A stretch of 10,728 nt of DNA from Omnitrophica bacterium RIFCSPLOWO2_01_FULL_45_10b (lineage in GTDB: Bacteria > Omnitrophota > Omnitrophia > Omnitrophales > Danuiimicrobiaceae): contig MHFM01000013.1 in the NCBI GenBank assembly GCA_001804205.1, forward strand, positions 19,244 through 29,971. Reading direction: 5' to 3'. This document shows positions 6,166-10,728 of the stretch, in pieces (the stretch's first letter is position 1; the number at the start of each line of letters is the position of its first letter). A program made the position numbers and the translations under genes. Under the pieces are notes generated by a model, which did no database searches, was not told the origin of the DNA, and saw nothing but the letters and a program-made list of their open reading frames with translations.

Positions 6166-6433
6166 GGCAACCTCCTTGCGGCCGCCACATACGGATGGCC
6201 TCTTGAATAATGGCGCGGACATAATCATCGCCTTTTTGTTTCCAGGCAAGATAAGGACCTTGATAAAAAGGATTTTGAAACATGGACATCAGTTTTTCTT
6301 CATCATATCCTTCCCGCACAAATTCTTCCGCAAAAGAAAGTGTCATATCACGAAGTTGGGCCTCGCTTTGGCCGGGAAGTTCAATCCCCACCATTTCCAT
6401 CGGATCTTCAGGATCTATTTCTTCTTTAGGCAT
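6158..6433 (-). CDS. Small acidic protein encoded between the alpha and beta genes, function unknown
   Basis: A 91-residue cytoplasmic protein without signal peptide, membrane segment or metal-binding cysteine pattern (one Cys, next to last but two). The N-terminus is acidic (KEEIDPEDPMEM). The middle is predicted helical, with SFAEEFVREGYDEEKLMSMF followed by NPFYQGPYLAWKQKG (residues 54-68) and a last helix DDYVRAIIQEAIRMW. The start is supported by GAGGA 8 bases before the ATG, and this site overlaps the NxrA stop (TGAGGA). Its own stop overlaps nxrB by 8 bases (6165-6158), with the nxrB ribosome-binding site inside its last codons. Being wedged between the two core subunits suggests an accessory or assembly role, but I know no established function. 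I have an impression of similar short proteins beside other Fe-S oxidoreductase genes, which is weak evidence. Confidence 0.8.
   Translation of the reverse strand: MPKEEIDPEDPMEMVGIELPGQSEAQLRDMTLSFAEEFVREGYDEEKLMSMFQNPFYQGPYLAWKQKGDDYVRAIIQEAIRMWRPQGGCHA
6171..6177 (-). promoter_or_regulatory. Strong Shine-Dalgarno that fixes the nxrB start
   Basis: AAGGAGG lies 5 bases before the ATG at 6165 on the minus strand, inside the last codons of the 91-residue gene. It decides for the start MPKVFNWQLG over the in-frame ATGs further upstream (6249, 6228, 6222), which would give an N-terminal extension with no resemblance to the family. Confidence 0.8.
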
Positions 6434-6444
6434 AACGTTTATCC

Positions 6445-9400
6445 TCAGGTTTTGATAAATCCACCGTGCAAGTATTGCTTCATCACATCATTTTCATGGG
6501 CCGGCGTGTAACCGGTTTTGACAGGTTCCCACAAACCTTTACCGCCCAAACCGCCGTCTTCGGCCTTGCTTATTCGCACGAGCGTTTCCTTCGGTACGGT
6601 GTTGACCGCGTGATTGTCCGCTTCTCCTCCGAAAATAAAGGACATGAAGACCTTTGCTTTATGAAAGAGCGTGTCGGTCTGATGCATGGGCATGTGCCAA
6701 TTACGGGTCACGCTCTGTTGGGAACCGTACCGGAAATTGGCTTGATAAGCTCCTCCTTCAGATAAGGCTCGTTTATCTGCGCGGGTCTCATGGGCTTTGA
6801 CCGATTTTTCCGTAGCAATGTAAGTTCCGTGTTTCATCATGGCCACATGATAAGGATAGGCGGAATTATATTTTGCCCGCAGCATGAGCCGGGCCACTTT
6901 ATAAAAAGGATCTCCTGGTTTCGCGCCCCGGTAAGGCCGGTCCGCTGGATTCGCATCCACGTAAACATAATCACCGTCGTTTATTCCCAAATCCTTGGCG
7001 GCTTGAGGATTCAGATGAATCTGCTGTTCGCCGACGCCGGGTGTGCGTTTATCCATGCGGTAAGGATCTCCAAAATTTGAATCCCAGATTTGATGCCAGT
7101 CTACATTGCTCCAAAGGGAGTGAACCCGGTGGCGGCTTTTGGGGGTCAGACAGAAAAATTGAAATCCTTTTTCCCATAAAAAGTTTTTGGTATTTTTTAC
7201 TTCTGACCAAGGAAGCTTCACATTGCGAATCGTGCGTTCATCCCAATGCTCAGCATCAAGAGGAATTCCATAATCTTTTGGACGAATATAAGGATTGGAG
7301 CTTACAATCACATTCGGCAAATAAGGAGTCGCCTCAGGACCTTCGCGGTGGACGATGAAATTCTCTCCGTATTCAATCGCTTCCGGAACGTCCGTGTAAG
7401 CCTGCAAGCGCCCGTGATCCGTGTAAAAGGGCTGATCCTCGTGAACCTGCTCCCAGAATGGGATACGAGGATAAGTTCGGAACAACATCAATGCGCCTCC
7501 CGGAGGCCCATATTTACCCTTCATGATGTCATCGAGCTTGTATCCCGTTGTAGTTGTAGAAGAATCCAAAAGCCGCTGGATGTAAACCTCGCGTTTTCCT
7601 TCCAGCGCAAATTTCCAATAGTCGCGAAAGCGTGCATCACCGGTGAGGTCCCCAAGTTTTGCTGCAATTTCAGACAAAATCACGAGATCATCCTTGCTGT
7701 CGAAAATCGGAGGAATTCCGCCCTTCCAAATTTGGAGAAATGGATTCGAGCATGAAGCCGTAACTTCCAACCCCTCCGATTCCATCCAGGTATTAGCCGG
7801 CAGGGCAATATCTGCGTATTCAATCGAGGCCGTCATCTGAATGTCGATCGATAGGATCATTTCCACATTCGGATTAACGTTTTTGAGCATGTCATACGTA
7901 TGCTTTGCATTGTTGATGAGATTGACATTGGTAAACAACATGGCTTTGGTAGGGGTCGGCATATGCGTAGAGCCGGTAAAAACCTTTTTTCCTTCTGCGG
8001 GCGTATCGACGATCAATGCCCGATCCCCGTGATTCCAGTAGGCGGGCTCCTCATCCCTAAAATACGCGTGAGCGTTGATTGCTTTGCCTGGTGTTTGAGG
8101 GTCAAGATTCGGGTGAAAAGGATCCTCTGCGACCCAACCTTTAAAGCCCGGCCCTGTCCATGCGGATCCTTGAAATAAAGCTGCCTTATAATTCCCGGCC
8201 CAGCCAAACGCTCCTGCCCCTTTCTGACCGATATTACCAGTAAGCATCAGGGGGAGATAAGCTGCCCGGTTCATTTCCGTGGCATGGAACCAATGGTTAA
8301 TTCCTTCGCCTTGATGAATCGCTACGGGTTTAATTGCCGCGATATCTTTAGCAAGTTGTTCGATCAAATCCTTCGGGGCCTTGGTGATTTCCACCACGGA
8401 GTCCAGATCGTAATCCCGAAGATGTATCTTGTAGAGCGAAAAGAGGGTTGTCACTTCGATCTCTTTTCCGTCCACTGTTTTTACTTTATAGCTGCCTTCT
8501 AAAGCCGGATTGATTCCTTTTTTGGAAAGATTCTTGCCCACATCATCGCGGGTGATCGCAACCGGCGCACCTTTGGTTTCATCCCACACAACAAAATCCC
8601 CGAGTTTTTCATACTGTTCTTGTTTTAGGCCTTGATATTTGAAACTCGGCCCGTTTTTTGAAAGACCCAATTTATAATCGGGGAAAATATCGGCTGCGCG
8701 AAGCCGCTTCAAATTATCCGTCCTCACAAGAAGCGGAAAATCGGTAAACTGCGCGACAAATTCCTTGTCATACCATCCTTGATCAATCATCAGCCGCGTA
8801 ATCCCCAAGAAAAGAGCGGCATCCGTCTGGGGACGGATAGGAATCCAATAATCGGACTTGCTTGCGGGCGGGCTGTATTCCGGAGAAATGGTGACAAGCT
8901 TCGCGCCCCGTTCCATGCATTCGATAAACCAGTGGCTATCCGTCAGTTTATTTTCAACGAGATTTTTTCCGTCCTGGATAATCAATTTGCTGAACCTGAG
9001 ATCATTAAAATCACAATCCGCATTTTGAAGCCCATGAACCCACGGATGGCCTGGGGCCTGGTCTCCGTGCCAGGTGTAATTGGACCAAGCCCTTCCTCCC
9101 ATCGCACCCTCTTCACTGACACCGCGAATGTTGACATCCAATAGGGCCATGGTATTGGCCAACCGGTACATCCCGTATTTCCCAAAAACGCCAAGAAGAC
9201 CCATGCCGCCGCGAAATTTCATTGTCCGTGTTCCTGCGCCCTTCATGGGAGCCAGCATTTCTTCGGGATAACCTTCAGCAAGGAGTTTTCTTTTTCCCTC
9301 CACACCGCTATATCTTTTTGCAATGGACATGATGCCATTTGCAATATAGGTGTAGGCTTCATCCCAAGTGGCTTTCTCCAGCTGATCCGTACCGCGCGAA

Positions 9401-9918
9401 TCAAATTTATACTTTGTCTTATTCTCAGGCGTTAGATCTGGGAAACCAGCATCCGCCCATTCGCGCCAACCGCGGCGAACCAACGGGTATTTCAGCCGGT
9501 AGGGCCCATACATCAACCGGTGAAAGGTAAAACCTTTTGCGCATTGACGTGGGTTCCAATTTTGGGTTGCCTTATTGCCATAAAGATCCCCATAGGTTTC
9601 ATAATTATATTCCGAACCGGATCGAATAATGATGCCATTGCGAACATACGCCAGCGCGCGGCAGGCATGCGTATCATTTGGAGAACAAACCCATGAAAAC
9701 GTGCGGTCATAACGGTATTGATCGCGGTAAATTTTCTCCCAATCGCGGTTCGGGTAATACGCAAGAGGATTCTCGACGTTCGCGACAGGCTCAAGAGCCC
9801 AAAGCAAAAACGGCTTATTTGAAAGCGCTAAAGTGACAGCGGTTACGGCAGAAATTTTTAAGAAATCTCGCCGTGATTCATTCATACGTTCCACTCCATT
9901 CTTTTTCAGCTTTCTCAT
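6445..9918 (-). CDS. nxrA: Nitrite oxidoreductase-like catalytic alpha subunit (NxrA/NarG family molybdoenzyme), Tat-exported
   Basis: This is the molybdo-bis(pyranopterin guanine dinucleotide) catalytic subunit, predicted to interconvert nitrite and nitrate in the periplasm; 1157 residues, the usual size of NxrA. A twin-arginine signal starts SRRDFLK (R16, R17) followed by a hydrophobic stretch. The N-terminal cluster site reads C78-x3-D82-x3-C86 with C126 as fourth ligand, where NarG has His-x3-Cys-x3-Cys. The segment NYTWHGDQAPGHP places D286 at the position of the NarG molybdenum-ligand Asp. The C-terminal part (HLNPQAAKDLGINDGDYVYV) is a molydopterin-dinucleotide-binding domain. I chose ATG 9918 because AGGAGAG lies 5 bases upstream. 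ATG 9885, with GGAG 8 bases upstream, would give MNESRRDFLK and 1146 residues. The TTG at 9939 is unlikely. It is followed after 11 bases by the 91-residue gene. Nxr-type by its match to remembered Nitrospira proteins; a reductase role (nitrate, chlorate) is not excluded. Confidence 0.9.
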   Translation of the reverse strand: MRKLKKNGVERMNESRRDFLKISAVTAVTLALSNKPFLLWALEPVANVENPLAYYPNRDWEKIYRDQYRYDRTFSWVCSPNDTHACRALAYVRNGIIIRSGSEYNYETYGDLYGNKATQNWNPRQCAKGFTFHRLMYGPYRLKYPLVRRGWREWADAGFPDLTPENKTKYKFDSRGTDQLEKATWDEAYTYIANGIMSIAKRYSGVEGKRKLLAEGYPEEMLAPMKGAGTRTMKFRGGMGLLGVFGKYGMYRLANTMALLDVNIRGVSEEGAMGGRAWSNYTWHGDQAPGHPWVHGLQNADCDFNDLRFSKLIIQDGKNLVENKLTDSHWFIECMERGAKLVTISPEYSPPASKSDYWIPIRPQTDAALFLGITRLMIDQGWYDKEFVAQFTDFPLLVRTDNLKRLRAADIFPDYKLGLSKNGPSFKYQGLKQEQYEKLGDFVVWDETKGAPVAITRDDVGKNLSKKGINPALEGSYKVKTVDGKEIEVTTLFSLYKIHLRDYDLDSVVEITKAPKDLIEQLAKDIAAIKPVAIHQGEGINHWFHATEMNRAAYLPLMLTGNIGQKGAGAFGWAGNYKAALFQGSAWTGPGFKGWVAEDPFHPNLDPQTPGKAINAHAYFRDEEPAYWNHGDRALIVDTPAEGKKVFTGSTHMPTPTKAMLFTNVNLINNAKHTYDMLKNVNPNVEMILSIDIQMTASIEYADIALPANTWMESEGLEVTASCSNPFLQIWKGGIPPIFDSKDDLVILSEIAAKLGDLTGDARFRDYWKFALEGKREVYIQRLLDSSTTTTGYKLDDIMKGKYGPPGGALMLFRTYPRIPFWEQVHEDQPFYTDHGRLQAYTDVPEAIEYGENFIVHREGPEATPYLPNVIVSSNPYIRPKDYGIPLDAEHWDERTIRNVKLPWSEVKNTKNFLWEKGFQFFCLTPKSRHRVHSLWSNVDWHQIWDSNFGDPYRMDKRTPGVGEQQIHLNPQAAKDLGINDGDYVYVDANPADRPYRGAKPGDPFYKVARLMLRAKYNSAYPYHVAMMKHGTYIATEKSVKAHETRADKRALSEGGAYQANFRYGSQQSVTRNWHMPMHQTDTLFHKAKVFMSFIFGGEADNHAVNTVPKETLVRISKAEDGGLGGKGLWEPVKTGYTPAHENDVMKQYLHGGFIKT

Positions 9919-9923
9919 GGCAT

Positions 9924-9930
9924 CTCTCCT
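9924..9930 (-). promoter_or_regulatory. Shine-Dalgarno of nxrA overlapping the gamma-subunit stop codon
   Basis: On the minus strand the sequence reads TAGGAGAGATGCCATG: the TAG ends the gamma gene and AGGAGAG is a strong ribosome-binding site for the ATG at 9918. This favours the longer NxrA start and implies translational coupling between gamma and alpha. A second, weaker GGAG at 9897-9894 serves the alternative ATG at 9885. Confidence 0.6.
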
Positions 9931-10728
9931 AAGATTCAAATATCATTTCATTCCAAATGGAAACCATTTTTTGGCCATTCCGGTCGCCCTTGGCGCCATC
10001 CCAAACGGCGAAAGCAATATTCATCGGCAGTCCGGGCTTGAACTCCAACCGATCCGAATCCGCGACTTGTAATTCACGAACGAAACTGACTTGCCATTTT
10101 CCGTTTTGATAAATACCTTTTATATCCACCTTCTCAACAGAGGGTTTCATCGTCGTTAAGGAACCAATTCCTGTTGCGCGGGCTTCCTCACCTGCAGATG
10201 GCCGTTGGGGATTGGACAGAGGATTACCGGCTCCATGACCCGTGGCATAAAGCGGATTATGAGTCTTTGTCTTAAAATCCTTGGTTTCAAAAGGAGCCCC
10301 ATGCTCATAATCCGTCTGTGCTTCGTAGAAATCCGTTGCGGTATGAGGGTACTTTGTTTCAATATCTTCCCAAGAGGTCTTTTCCTTTTCCCAAGAGGCC
10401 TTCCAGTGCCAAAGCGTAACGGGAGAATCCGGGCTGCCCATCGCAAATACCGGAGGGGATTCTTCGCCGGAAAATTGGACGGCGGCACCATCTGAGAAGG
10501 ATTGGGGCGCAACCGTGGAGATATCTTGTGATTGATCTTCCCACTCAAGATGAACTGCGATTTGTTTCTCGTTGTAAAGCGCCTTCACTTTGATGCCTTC
10601 GACGCGGTCATTTCTCCACCACAGGGGCGTTAATGGAATAAAGACAGGTTCAATTTGGATCCATTGGCCGCCGTCGGGATCAGCCGTTAAATCGCCTTGA
10701 ACCTTGTGGGCTATCAACTGTTTCCGGC
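9929..10728 (-). CDS. Haem-b-binding gamma subunit of an Nxr-type enzyme (EB_dh / DMSO reductase type II gamma family), 5' partial
   Basis: This is the electron-exit subunit of a type II DMSO reductase complex. In this family (EbdC, DdhC, SerC, NxrC) a beta-sandwich holds one haem b and passes electrons from the iron-sulphur subunit to a periplasmic acceptor. The frame is open to the window edge: codons for R-K-Q-L precede the TTG at 10717, so that TTG is probably internal and the true N-terminus (signal peptide, possibly more) lies outside. About 265 residues are visible. Family signatures are an opening strand pattern (VQGDLTADPD), WWRNDRVEGIKVKAL, an LEWEDQSQD block, FAMGSPDSPVTLWHW, whose Met is a candidate axial haem ligand, and near the C-terminus WQVSFVREL and AFAVWDGAKGDR. 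No CxxCH is visible, so no haem c in this part. Its TAG stop (9931-9929) lies inside the Shine-Dalgarno sequence of the next gene. The family call is firm; the name NxrC depends on the neighbours. Confidence 0.85.
   Translation of the reverse strand, partial: RKQLIAHKVQGDLTADPDGGQWIQIEPVFIPLTPLWWRNDRVEGIKVKALYNEKQIAVHLEWEDQSQDISTVAPQSFSDGAAVQFSGEESPPVFAMGSPDSPVTLWHWKASWEKEKTSWEDIETKYPHTATDFYEAQTDYEHGAPFETKDFKTKTHNPLYATGHGAGNPLSNPQRPSAGEEARATGIGSLTTMKPSVEKVDIKGIYQNGKWQVSFVRELQVADSDRLEFKPGLPMNIAFAVWDGAKGDRNGQKMVSIWNEMIFES

Overview
The window is one continuous minus-strand gene block; every gene I can support reads from high to low coordinates. It carries a periplasmic-type nitrite oxidoreductase-like (Nxr) molybdoenzyme of the type II DMSO reductase family, followed by what looks like its own maturation and export kit and then several accessory redox and haem genes. 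The NxrB-like subunit closely matches the beta subunits I remember from Nitrospira-type nitrite oxidisers. The catalytic subunit has a twin-arginine signal and a haem-binding gamma gene precedes it, so I infer a nitrite oxidiser or a relative carrying a periplasmic Nxr. GC content is moderate: about 48% in one nxrA block counted by hand, with a wide spread between genes. I cannot assign the phylum. Related enzymes (nitrate, chlorate, perchlorate and selenate reductases) share this fold, so the substrate is inferred, not proven.

Layout in the direction of transcription: a haem-b gamma subunit cut by the window edge (10728-9929); the NxrA/NarG-like catalytic subunit with a Tat signal (9918-6445); a 91-residue conserved-looking small protein (6433-6158); an NxrB/NarH-like four-cluster iron-sulphur subunit (6165-4927); a TorD/NarJ-type chaperone (4961-4182); an unrecognised protein with an HEWLH motif and a C-terminal zinc ribbon (4182-3262); a NapF-like two-cluster ferredoxin (3265-2858); a 45-residue TatA-like protein (2861-2724); a secreted type 1 copper (cupredoxin-like) protein (2687-1974); a bacteriohemerythrin with one altered iron ligand (1961-1554); a NirJ/AhbC-type radical SAM haem-biosynthesis enzyme (1525-320); and a small protein of unknown function (323-66). 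The last 65 bases of the window hold at most the start of another gene.

Most junctions overlap or are a few bases apart (ATGA, TGATG, 8- and 35-base overlaps). The largest gaps are 36 and 28 bases, and I see no convincing internal promoter or terminator. The likely division of labour is as follows. The chaperone, the ferredoxin and perhaps the HEWLH protein prepare the molybdenum subunit in the cytoplasm. TatA supports export of the folded alpha-beta complex. Gamma takes electrons through haem b. The cupredoxin may carry electrons in the periplasm. The NirJ/AhbC enzyme may supply haem. The hemerythrin may bind or sense O2 or NO. These links are inferred from gene order and motifs.
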